From: Thermoprotei archaeon
Lineage (GTDB): Archaea > Thermoproteota > Methanomethylicia > Nezhaarchaeales > WYZ-LMO8
DNA length: 10,256 nucleotides
NCBI GenBank assembly: GCA_003649565.1
Contig: QMSF01000016.1
Span: 1 to 10,256, forward strand
Direction of reading: 5' to 3'
Within the stretch, counting starts at the first letter, position 1; every line of letters begins with the position of its first letter. Shown one piece after another: positions 1-5,589 of the stretch. Below the pieces are notes generated by a model, which saw nothing but the letters and a program-made list of their open reading frames with translations, was not told the origin of the DNA and did not search any database. The position numbers and the translations under genes were made by a program.

Positions 1-1196
1 ATATAGCAGACTTCGTAATTACACATAAAGTATTTGGCATACCGATAATGCTGACCGTGGTATACTTCATGTTTAAATTTGCATTTGAAGTAGCAGAACC
101 ACTTTGCACATTGGTGGACTACGTCTTCTCGTCATATCTTCCTTCTCTTGTAAGCTTAGCAGGCATGTCAGAGATCTTGACCTCACTGATAAATGACGGA
201 ATTTTAGCTGGCATAGGAAGCGTCCTAGTATTCCTGCCGAACATAGCTTTCCTCTTCCTCTTCATCTCAACGTTAGAAGATTTAGGATATCTGGCGAGAG
301 CTGCTTTTGTAGTTGACAAGCTAATGCAGAAATTCAAGTTGACAGGAAAGTCGCTAATACCGTTATTTCTCGGATGGGGATGCAATATACCAGCAGTAAT
401 CGCTACAAGAGCTATTGATGATGAAAACGACAGGAAAACCACAGCCTTAGTGGCACCCCTAATGTCCTGCGCTGCACGTTTACCGGTATACTTAATTTTC
501 GCTGGAGCCTTCTTTAGTGCGTATCAAGGATCCATAGTCCTTAGCATGTACATAATAGGGCTCATCATGGCATTGCTTATAGCAGCAGTCTTTAGGAGGA
601 CCTTGTTTAAGGGCTTTTCAAGCGGCTTCGTCATGGAGCTACCGCCATACATGGCTCCTCAACTCAAAAGCCTAAGCTTAAAGACATGGTTTAGAGCCAA
701 GAATTTCCTACGTAAGGCTGGCACCATAATAATCATGCTTGTGGTAATAGTATGGGCCCTATCGGTCACAGGCCCTACAGGATATTTAGGCGTTAATGCT
801 CTAGAAGACCCTACTTTAGCTGAAAAGAGCTGGATAGGGCTTATAGGGCATGGACTAGAAATCGCATTTAAACCCATGGACTGGGATTGGAGAGCATCCT
901 CAGCTCTCCTTATAGGCTTCGTTGCGAAAGAAGCTGTTGTAAGCTCAATGGGAGTCCTATATGGTGTTAGCGAAGAAGGCTTAACAAACGCCATAGCACA
1001 ACACTTCACGCCTCTAAGTGCTTATGCCTATATGCTCTTCGTGTTAATTTATGTTCCATGCATTGCAACAATAGCTGCAATAAGAAGCGAACTAGGCTTG
1101 AAATATGCAATCCTCGCATTAGCTTACGAGCTTACATTAGCTTATGCAATAACCTTAATCATAACATTCGTAGGTCACTTAGCAGGCTTAACATGA
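1..1196 (+). CDS. feoB: Ferrous iron transport protein B, C-terminal membrane part (5' end outside window)
   Basis: FeoB imports Fe(II) across the cytoplasmic membrane. The reading frame is open from the first codon (base 3) with no start, so the N-terminal G domain lies to the left. Visible are the entry to the membrane domain (ITHKVFGIPIMLTVVY), the segment LEDLGYLARAAFVVDKLM, the invariant GWGCNIPAVIATRAI, the first Gate motif LVAPLMSCAARLPVY (about 444-490) and the second Gate region YVPCIATIAAIRSELG (about 1045-1095). These are hallmark FeoB motifs. Many hydrophobic segments alternate with short loops, as expected of a multi-pass permease. The gene ends in TGA at 1194-1196, and that stop overlaps the Shine-Dalgarno site of the next gene, indicating one transcript. 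The link to a DtxR-family regulator downstream suggests iron-controlled expression; that is inference. Confidence 0.95.
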   Translation, partial: IADFVITHKVFGIPIMLTVVYFMFKFAFEVAEPLCTLVDYVFSSYLPSLVSLAGMSEILTSLINDGILAGIGSVLVFLPNIAFLFLFISTLEDLGYLARAAFVVDKLMQKFKLTGKSLIPLFLGWGCNIPAVIATRAIDDENDRKTTALVAPLMSCAARLPVYLIFAGAFFSAYQGSIVLSMYIIGLIMALLIAAVFRRTLFKGFSSGFVMELPPYMAPQLKSLSLKTWFRAKNFLRKAGTIIIMLVVIVWALSVTGPTGYLGVNALEDPTLAEKSWIGLIGHGLEIAFKPMDWDWRASSALLIGFVAKEAVVSSMGVLYGVSEEGLTNAIAQHFTPLSAYAYMLFVLIYVPCIATIAAIRSELGLKYAILALAYELTLAYAITLIITFVGHLAGLT

Positions 1197-1207
1197 GGTG
1201 ATATGAC

Positions 1208-1678
1208 ATGCCCTCTTTCTCATTAAAAATGGCATCAGCTACAATGTCAATAATTTATCTGATCGGTGCATTATTAACTCTGGCCAATTGGCTATTGGGA
1301 CTTTCAGGGCTCAAGGGCATAGAGGAAATCGGTGGTATAACAATTCCAAGCGATCCTGGAGCATTTATCGTACTTTTCACCATAGGGTTGGTTTATGCTG
1401 GAGCGTTATGCTATAACAGAGATAGAGCTAAGAGCTTCTCATGCATCTTCATAGCGTCAGCATTAGCATTAGCCCTCGTAGTTATAAACACTCTTGTTGC
1501 ATTAGCCTCTACGGCGAATGCGGCAATTTTATCATTATTGGGGGAATTAAGTAACAACATCATAACGGTCTTAGAAGAAGCTCTTAGCTTTGATGTAATA
1601 CTAGGAGTATTTTCAATACCTCTCCTGATTTTCTCGATCAAAGAATTGCGTAGTCTCACTCGTCAAAGTCCACCCTAA
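1208..1678 (+). CDS. Small four-helix membrane protein co-transcribed with feoB, unknown family
   Basis: 156 residues with about four hydrophobic segments (roughly residues 13-33, 51-69, 78-101 and 127-144) and short charged loops (YNRDRAK after helix 2, KELRSLTRQ at the C-terminus). I recognise no family or catalytic motif. The start is well supported: GAGGTGA at 1195-1201, a near-perfect match to the archaeal anti-Shine-Dalgarno sequence, lies 6 nt before the ATG at 1208. It overlaps the feoB stop, so translation is probably coupled to feoB. The ATG at 1203 is in another frame. From position alone it could be an accessory subunit or stabiliser of FeoB, or an unrelated membrane protein. That it is a real gene is fairly sure; its function is unknown. 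Confidence 0.8.
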   Translation: MPSFSLKMASATMSIIYLIGALLTLANWLLGLSGLKGIEEIGGITIPSDPGAFIVLFTIGLVYAGALCYNRDRAKSFSCIFIASALALALVVINTLVALASTANAAILSLLGELSNNIITVLEEALSFDVILGVFSIPLLIFSIKELRSLTRQSPP

Positions 1679-1680
1679 AC

Positions 1681-1760
1681 TTTTTGTGCTATATCTCAAA
1701 AAATTTTAGAGGTAGAAAAAGCTTTAACAATGAGTATTGAGGGACTCCTCTCTAAGAGTT
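1681..1760 (+). promoter_or_regulatory. Intergenic promoter region of the DtxR-family gene
   Basis: The 90-bp gap after the membrane protein holds an inverted repeat TTTTTG (1681-1686) / CAAAAA (1697-1702), which may be a weak hairpin or T-rich stop for the upstream transcript. A candidate BRE/TATA follows at about 1713-1729 (AGAAAAA then GCTTTAACA). Transcription would start near 1750. Around that point are short dyads, for example ACTC (1744-1747) / GAGT (1756-1759) and CTCT/AGAG, which could be an operator for the repressor encoded immediately downstream. TATA placement is reasonable; the operator idea is weak. Confidence 0.45.
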
Positions 1761-1768
1761 GATGAAAC

Positions 1769-2206
1769 TTGGCAACTAAGAGAAGTAGAAGAGAGGAGGA
1801 GTACTTAGAGGCTCTTTACTTACTATGGAAAAAGGAAGGTGTGATAAGAATTAAAGGTTTAGCTGAGATGTTAAACGTCAAACCGCCAAGCATTGTAGAA
1901 TACCTTGATAAGCTTGCGAAAAAAGGGCTCGTCAAGTATGTTAGGCATGAATTAATCACGTTGACCGATGAGGGCATAAGAGCTGCAGAAGGAATATATG
2001 AAAGGCATAAGGCCCTTAAGGAGTTTTTAATGGCTTTATTAAAGCTTCCTGACGACATAGCTGAGGATGATGCATGCAGTATTGAGCATGATCTTCATGA
2101 TATTACAGTTAATAGGATAATAAAGTTAATGAATTTTTTCAAGGAGAATCCTGACGTGTTTTCAACATTAAAAAATATAGTGGACAACGCCTATAAGGAG
2201 GGCTAA
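1769..2206 (+). CDS. DtxR/MntR-family metal-dependent transcriptional repressor
   Basis: 145 residues. The N-terminal winged helix-turn-helix (residues about 9-70: EEEYLEALYLLWKKEGVIRI, then LAEMLNVKPPSIVEYLDKLA) is followed by a helical metal-binding and dimerisation domain. There is no C-terminal SH3-like domain, so the length resembles the short MntR form. Residues aligned by eye with the metal site are E11, E14, H80, C103, E106 and H107 (in ACSIEH). The Cys at 103 matches iron-type DtxR (Cys102), where MntR has Glu. The family binds operators when loaded with Fe(II) or Mn(II). The only possible N-terminal start is TTG at 1769, because an in-frame TGA lies at 1763-1765; GAGTTGAT just upstream could serve as a Shine-Dalgarno site. 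Placement after feoB suggests control of iron uptake. Confidence 0.88.
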   Translation: MATKRSRREEEYLEALYLLWKKEGVIRIKGLAEMLNVKPPSIVEYLDKLAKKGLVKYVRHELITLTDEGIRAAEGIYERHKALKEFLMALLKLPDDIAEDDACSIEHDLHDITVNRIIKLMNFFKENPDVFSTLKNIVDNAYKEG

Positions 2207-2220
2207 CTTAAAAGAATGGG

Positions 2221-2883
2221 ATGCATAGCCATAATCACCCATCAAGAACATCTAGTGTAAAGTGTTATTTTTGTGCATCCCAACTAGATAACGTAGCACC
2301 CGATGTTAAGTACCCAATGTGCTCATATTGCTCTAACTCTAACTCTAAAAGCGTCCTCCTGAGAATATGCATGTTAAATCCATCTATAGATCCAATAGCG
2401 CTTGCAAATAGATGCATGCTTCATCCCTCTATTCCCATCCACGGTCCTCAACATCACTACTTAACAGCATGCGTAGTCCTCGGATGGCTTCGCGCATTAG
2501 GCTTTAAAGTTGAAGAACATATGTTCAAGATCGCAATTGAAAGAAGCAGTATAATCCCAGGAGGCACATGCGGCACAATGGGTTTATGTGGTGCTCCAAT
2601 AGGAGCCAGTACTGCTTTAGCCGTATTCCTAAGGTCAACACCCCTTAAGCCACGCGAAAGAACACTAAGCCTAAAAGTTGCCTCTGAGGGTCTGCGAATC
2701 GTCGAGGAGATTGATGGCGTAAGATGTTGTAAAGCTTCAACTTACGCATCGATAATAGCGGCTTCAAAGATACTTGCAGAGGAGCTTGGTATAGGCTTTA
2801 AAGTGGAAAAGGTGCTATGCATATTCTCAGATAAAAACCCTGATTGCCTGAAGTCCTCATGCCCATTCTACCATAAAAGTTGA
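2221..2883 (+). CDS. DUF5714-family cysteine-rich protein
   Basis: 220 residues. The N-terminus carries two CxxC pairs (C15/C18 and C34/C37) resembling a zinc ribbon. The core matches DUF5714 as I recall it: DPIALANRCMLHPSIPIHGP then QHH (about 57-79), PGGTCGTMGLCGAPIGA (113-129), VRCCKAS (167-173) and a C-terminal C-FSDKNPDC-KSSC-PFYH cluster (C200, C209, C214). In some archaea and bacteria this domain is fused to or sits beside SAM-dependent methyltransferases; the biochemical role is unknown. Conserved Cys and His residues suggest bound metal or an Fe-S centre (inference). Only 14 bp separate it from the repressor gene, so they are likely co-transcribed. GGAGGG at 2197-2202 lies rather far from the ATG at 2221, so initiation may depend on upstream translation. 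An ATG at 2216 is in another frame that soon stops. Confidence 0.85.
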   Translation: MHSHNHPSRTSSVKCYFCASQLDNVAPDVKYPMCSYCSNSNSKSVLLRICMLNPSIDPIALANRCMLHPSIPIHGPQHHYLTACVVLGWLRALGFKVEEHMFKIAIERSSIIPGGTCGTMGLCGAPIGASTALAVFLRSTPLKPRERTLSLKVASEGLRIVEEIDGVRCCKASTYASIIAASKILAEELGIGFKVEKVLCIFSDKNPDCLKSSCPFYHKS

Positions 2884-2887
2884 CAGA

Positions 2888-2934
2888 ACCCCTCCAAAAA
2901 CTTTTATCTCTTCTCTCATAGCTCTTTGAGGGGT
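2888..2934 (+). promoter_or_regulatory. Promoter of the DUF2124 gene, flanked by a 7-bp inverted repeat
   Basis: A TATA box candidate CTTTTATC sits at 2901-2908, with transcription expected near 2930. ACCCCTC (2888-2894) and GAGGGGT (2928-2934) form a perfect 7-bp inverted repeat on either side of the TATA box and start region. The right arm doubles as the likely Shine-Dalgarno site, 7 nt before the ATG at 2942. Because the left arm lies upstream of the expected start site, the repeat would act as DNA (an operator) rather than as an RNA hairpin. Confidence 0.5.
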
Positions 2935-2941
2935 CTTTGAG

Positions 2942-3457
2942 ATGGCTTCTCGACGACTAATATGTTCAGGCAAGGGAGTAGTAGGCCTAACTAGGTGCTT
3001 CAAAGACCTCATATCCAAACTCAACTTAAGCAAAGAATCGAAGATAACGTTCTTTGGAACACCTGCAGTGTGCCTTCCCTTCATAGAGTTGCTGGCATAC
3101 GCGATAAGAGATGTAACAAATAACATGGTATTCGTTCCTGGCGTGTCCATAGACATGGCAGTCAAGCTCAAGCCTATCGAAGGTTATGGATATCAAATAG
3201 GCGAAAAAGCTGATCCACACAATTCTGACGTCGTTGTTTTGCTAGGCGGACTAGCGATGCCAATATCAAAACTTACAGTTGAAGATATCATAGATGTCGT
3301 GAACAAGGTTCTAAAGAGGGGCGGCTACATACTAGGAGTTGGCTTCATGGGTATTTTCGACCAAACAGGCTGGAGCTACAGAGTACCCTTCACATACATA
3401 CTTGACTGCTACTGCGAAGTAAAGGCTGAGGCTATTCAAATGGTAGGAGTAGAGTAA
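2942..3457 (+). CDS. DUF2124-family protein
   Basis: 171 residues, soluble alpha/beta type. Recognisable DUF2124 signatures, recalled from methanogen and other archaeal members, are ITFFGTPAVCLPFIELLAY (35-53), VFVPGVSIDMA (63-73), DVVVLLGGLAMP (96-107) and ILGVGFMGIFDQTGW (130-144). The alternating beta strand/Gly-rich loop pattern is Rossmann-like, but I see no standard nucleotide-binding motif, and the function is unknown. The ATG at 2942 follows GAGGGGT at 2928-2934. The gene has its own promoter yet shares strand and orientation with the feoB-repressor-DUF5714 set. It ends with TAA at 3455-3457, one base before the CCA end of the convergent tRNA-Ser gene, so there is no room for a separate terminator. 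Confidence 0.85.
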   Translation: MASRRLICSGKGVVGLTRCFKDLISKLNLSKESKITFFGTPAVCLPFIELLAYAIRDVTNNMVFVPGVSIDMAVKLKPIEGYGYQIGEKADPHNSDVVVLLGGLAMPISKLTVEDIIDVVNKVLKRGGYILGVGFMGIFDQTGWSYRVPFTYILDCYCEVKAEAIQMVGVE

Positions 3458-3458
3458 A

Positions 3459-3562
3459 TGGCGCCGGGAGCGGGATTCGAACCCGCGCGGCCCAGAGGGC
3501 CACAGGCTCAATGGGGATTTAAGCCTCTCCAGGCCTGCCCCCTACCACTAGGGTATCCCGGC
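3459..3562 (-). tRNA. tRNA-Ser(GGA) with 18-nt intron and encoded CCA
   Basis: Read on the minus strand, the acceptor GCCGGGA (3562-3556) pairs with TCCCGGC (3469-3463). The discriminator is G (3462) and CCA is encoded (3461-3459). The anticodon stem CAGGC/GCCTG flanks loop bases CTGGAG...A, giving anticodon GGA (3530-3528). A long variable arm (GGCCC-TCT-GGGCC) makes it class II. With the G discriminator and GGA anticodon this is serine, not leucine. The T arm is GCGGG-TTCGAAT-CCCGC. Eighteen extra bases lie between positions 37 and 38 (3526-3509). The 5' end is 32 bp downstream of the cbf5 stop. The next-door DUF2124 gene converges on its 3' end. Confidence 0.95.
3509..3526 (-). other. tRNA-Ser intron (archaeal, position 37/38)
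   Basis: The 18 nt between G37 and A38 read AGGCTTAAATCCCCATTG on the minus strand. A relaxed bulge-helix-bulge can be drawn: loop bases TGG pair with CCA near the intron 3' end, with AG^A and TG^A as the cut bulges. Only 3 bp form in the central helix, and a GG/CC pair forms inside. The exact cut is slightly ambiguous because the intron is flanked by A on either side; the mature tRNA is the same either way. Removal is expected to use the archaeal tRNA splicing endonuclease. Confidence 0.85.
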
Positions 3563-3589
3563 TCCAAGTAAATGATGAATAATACCCCC

Positions 3590-3597
3590 TTTTATTA
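3590..3597 (-). promoter_or_regulatory. Candidate TATA box of tRNA-Ser, overlapping the cbf5 stop codon
   Basis: TAATAAAA on the minus strand (3597-3590) begins with the cbf5 TAA stop and lies about 28-35 bp before the tRNA 5' end. This is close to the usual archaeal TATA distance if a few leader nucleotides are transcribed. The tRNA could instead be cut from the cbf5 read-through transcript. Confidence 0.4.
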
Positions 3598-4612
3598 TCC
3601 TTTCTCCACAAATTTAGAGGACTTCCAGTGCTTGGGGTATGTCCCTGGCCTCATTATTACCCTTAAAGGCTTAGCGACTACCCCCCTGTCAATCTCTATA
3701 ATGTCACTAGCATTCATCAGCGCCTGTGCTATAGCTACGAGTTCCCCCTTTAACGTCATTAAAGCTACAGGCTTCCCTTTACTAACATCATCTGTTAAGT
3801 GCAACACTCCTGGTGCTGCTAAAGAAGCTCCATGACATATAGCATCCACTGCAGAATCCCTAATGTATATCTTAGGCATTTTTCGAACAGCATATTCAAC
3901 AGGTAAAACAGCTTTTCTGAGAAGGCTATCATCACCTAGCTCTTTCCATGCAACAACAGCCTCGTGAAGCTCATGCATAGTCACAAGGCCTTCATTCTCA
4001 GTGAAAGGACCTGTCTGTACTCTTCTAAGCTCAGCCATGTGGGCTCCTACACCTAAAACTTCACCTATATCATGACAAAGCTTCCTAATGTACGTCCCAG
4101 CTTCACAGTGAACAGTCATTAATACAAGTCTACCCTTTACCTCATGAACATCGATGGAGTATATCCTTCTTATCCTCAGCCTCCTCTCAACAGAGGCCTT
4201 TAGTGGAGGCCTTTGGTATATGGGGCCAACGAATTCACGACAAACCCTTCTTACTTGGTCTTCTGGGACTTCTCCGTGAAGAGCCATGACACATACATAC
4301 GTCTTATCAGCATGTACGACATACTGAAGAATATTCCGTGCTCTACCAAGAGCTATGGGCAAAACGCCTGTAACCTTCGGATACCCCCGCCCTTTAACAG
4401 GGCTCTAGGGTCCCGCCATGGCCAGCCTTGTTTATCCCAAGGAGCTTTTTGACCCACGATGTAACTTCATGACTCGTAGGGCCAGGAGGCTTATCCAAAT
4501 TTATTATACCTAACTCTAAGTGCTGCTCTATAGGTCTTTGATCTGGAGGGCAACCATAATTGTAATCCGTGGTATCCTCTGCTTTAATTAGTATGCCCAA
4601 AACTTTCACCAA
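3595..4612 (-). CDS. cbf5: tRNA/rRNA pseudouridine synthase Cbf5 (aCBF5), gene split by a 22-nt mRNA intron
   Basis: The catalytic subunit of archaeal H/ACA RNPs (with Nop10, Gar1 and L7Ae); it isomerises uridine to pseudouridine in rRNA and tRNA. Exon 1 is 4612-4405, exon 2 is 4382-3595. Spliced length is 331 residues, normal for the family. Motifs are the N-terminal YGCPPDQRPIE (19-29), GIINLDKPPGPTSHEV (35-50), catalytic loop GHGGTLDP (64-71) with nucleophile D70, GTYIRKL (165-171) and a C-terminal PUA domain (about 239-331, ending GTYPKHW). The aspartate codon is split G|AT across the splice junction; unspliced, the frame gives GTLEPC and a stop. The usual Ser in GHSGTLDP is Gly here. The start is TTG at 4612 or GTG at 4609, after an in-frame stop; no clear Shine-Dalgarno site is visible. 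It is the last protein gene of the ribosomal cluster, 22 bp after eL14. Confidence 0.95.
4383..4404 (-). other. Bulge-helix-bulge intron in cbf5 pre-mRNA
   Basis: Minus-strand reading around the site: outer helix GGA/TCC, central 4-bp helix CCCT/GGGG (three G-C and one G-U), 3-nt bulges AG^A and GT^A, and an inner stem GCCCT/AGGGC closing a GTTAA loop. This is the canonical archaeal hBHBh' shape, with cuts after the second base of each bulge. Excising 22 nt joins ...CTAG to ATCCG..., restoring Leu-Asp-Pro and the downstream frame. Introns in cbf5 are known from many crenarchaea and are cut by the heteromeric tRNA splicing endonuclease. Direct sequence evidence is strong; splicing itself is inferred. 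Confidence 0.93.
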
Positions 4613-4634
4613 GAAGATGTATTAAAGAGGGGGT

Positions 4635-4919
4635 TTATGGGGGTATCGGAGCTACTTTCTCCTTCATGAATTCCAGCTTGCCCTCCTTTTCGAGGGCTGC
4701 TTTGACCTCTTCGTCGCTTGCCCCCTTTGGGATGTCTATCTTTTCTGGTGTTGGTATTAGATGCTTGACGTTAGATCTCTTCCTCTTTATTCCTGTTATC
4801 TCCTTTGGCCCCGTCACCAAGACAAAGTTTTCATCGATGATGTCCACAATTACACATTTTCTTCCAGCGAGTCTACCAGCATTTTTAACACATATTCTGC
4901 CTATCTCAATGGCTGGCAT
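4635..4919 (-). CDS. rpl14e: 50S ribosomal protein eL14 (L14e)
   Basis: 94 residues from the chosen ATG, typical for archaeal eL14. The N-terminus [19 protein letters not shown] and the segment [20 protein letters not shown] form the KOW/SH3-like fold of the family, followed by a basic stretch ([10 protein letters not shown]) and the C-terminal [16 protein letters not shown]. It binds 23S rRNA in the large subunit. A GTG three codons upstream (4928) is in frame and overlaps the cmk stop. The ATG at 4919 is preferred because GGTGAT lies 4 nt upstream and because the family begins at this Met. It lies between cmk and cbf5, the usual archaeal order, and is surely co-transcribed with them. Confidence 0.95.
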   Translation of the reverse strand: MPAIEIGRICVKNAGRLAGRKCVIVDIIDENFVLVTGPKEITGIKRKRSNVKHLIPTPEKIDIPKGASDEEVKAALEKEGKLEFMKEKVAPIPP

Positions 4920-4924
4920 GCCTA

Positions 4925-5473
4925 TCACCCAGAAGCTCGGTGCTCTATGAACTTTGAGATAAGGGTTTTTAACGTTTCGGATATAACCTCCTTTGAAAGC
5001 TTATTAGTATTAAAGATCACATCAAATATTGAGAGGTCATCAAGATCAAAACCATATATAAGCCTAGCTCTAAGTTTATTGCTCTCTTCTCTAGCCTTGA
5101 GCTCCCTAAAAGCTTCTTCATAAGATACACCATCTCTAGCTGCAACTCTTGTTGCTCGTATTTCCAGCGGAGCTGTAAAGAAAATCTTTAAATCAGCTAT
5201 ATCACGTAAAACCCATCCAGCTAAATGCCCATCAACAACAACATCACCTTTTCTTGCCTCTTCCAGCGCCCTTTCATCTATTGCTTTATCTATCTCAAAA
5301 TCCTTCTCAGCCATCTTATGAAACTCTAACAGGCTTACCCCTCTTTCTTCAGCTAATTGTCTAAATAACATTCCTGAAGATACATATCTTAAATTGAAAA
5401 AACTTGCAATTTCCTTGGCATACGTAGTCTTACCTGCACCAGGCCTACCGCTAATGGCGATAACAAGTTTCAT
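4925..5473 (-). CDS. cmk: Cytidylate kinase (archaeal type)
   Basis: Transfers phosphate from ATP to CMP/dCMP in pyrimidine nucleotide metabolism in the cytosol. 182 residues, the usual short archaeal form. The P-loop GRPGAGKTT is at 9-17, the nucleotide-monophosphate site at [14 protein letters not shown] (32-45), [13 protein letters not shown] at 77-89, the lid region with [10 protein letters not shown] (128-137) and [16 protein letters not shown] at 145-160. The ATG at 5473 has no Shine-Dalgarno site but lies about 29 bp from the centre of a TATA-like sequence, which points to a leaderless or near-leaderless transcript. The TGA stop lies at 4927-4925, six bases before the preferred eL14 start. 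The cluster order eL34-cmk-eL14-cbf5 is standard in archaea. Confidence 0.93.
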   Translation of the reverse strand: MKLVIAISGRPGAGKTTYAKEIASFFNLRYVSSGMLFRQLAEERGVSLLEFHKMAEKDFEIDKAIDERALEEARKGDVVVDGHLAGWVLRDIADLKIFFTAPLEIRATRVAARDGVSYEEAFRELKAREESNKLRARLIYGFDLDDLSIFDVIFNTNKLSKEVISETLKTLISKFIEHRASG

Positions 5474-5497
5474 AAGCTCACTTAAATGAAACCTCTT

Positions 5498-5506
5498 CTT
5501 ATAAAA
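5498..5506 (-). promoter_or_regulatory. Candidate TATA box for cmk-eL14-cbf5
   Basis: TTTTATAAG on the minus strand (5506-5498), with its centre about 29 bp before the cmk ATG. Transcription would begin within a few bases of the start codon. It lies in the only sizeable gap (116 bp) of the minus-strand cluster, so cmk-eL14-cbf5 is probably a separate or additionally promoted unit. Confidence 0.55.
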
Positions 5507-5528
5507 TCTGCTAGACCAAGAACATTAA

Positions 5529-5576
5529 GAGTTAACAACTCGCAACATAGCGAAAAATCGTCATTATCGTTAACTC
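5529..5576. repeat. 8-bp inverted repeat in the eL34-cmk gap
   Basis: GAGTTAAC (5529-5536) and GTTAACTC (5569-5576) are perfect inverted copies 32 bp apart. Each contains the palindrome GTTAAC, and GAGTT-AAC-AACTC (5529-5541) is a further small dyad. The pair lies upstream of the cmk TATA box and downstream of eL34. It could be an operator or part of the upstream unit's transcript end; the role is unproven. Confidence 0.5.
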
Positions 5577-5589
5577 ATAAAATTTAAGG

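Noticed and set aside
3459..3562. tRNA-Leu or tRNA-Pro(TGG) identity for the minus-strand tRNA
   Set aside because: The Pro reading requires C33 and a shifted stem. The long variable arm plus G discriminator and a CTGGAGA loop fit tRNA-Ser(GGA).
3571..3582. C box (ATGATGA) of a C/D guide RNA on the plus strand
   Set aside because: No D box (CTGA) or D'/C' pair lies at a suitable distance, and the site is within the tRNA-Ser promoter on the other strand.
3572..3835. A plus-strand protein overlapping the end of cbf5
   Set aside because: It is antisense to the conserved PUA domain of Cbf5, has no recognisable motifs and no supporting neighbours.
3595..4612. cbf5 as a frameshifted pseudogene or sequencing error
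   Set aside because: The extra 22 nt form a canonical bulge-helix-bulge, and removing them at the predicted cuts restores both the frame and the catalytic Asp. A random indel would not do this.
4920..4928. GTG 4928 as the eL14 start
   Set aside because: It lacks a Shine-Dalgarno site; GGTGAT precedes ATG 4919, and the family begins MPAIE.
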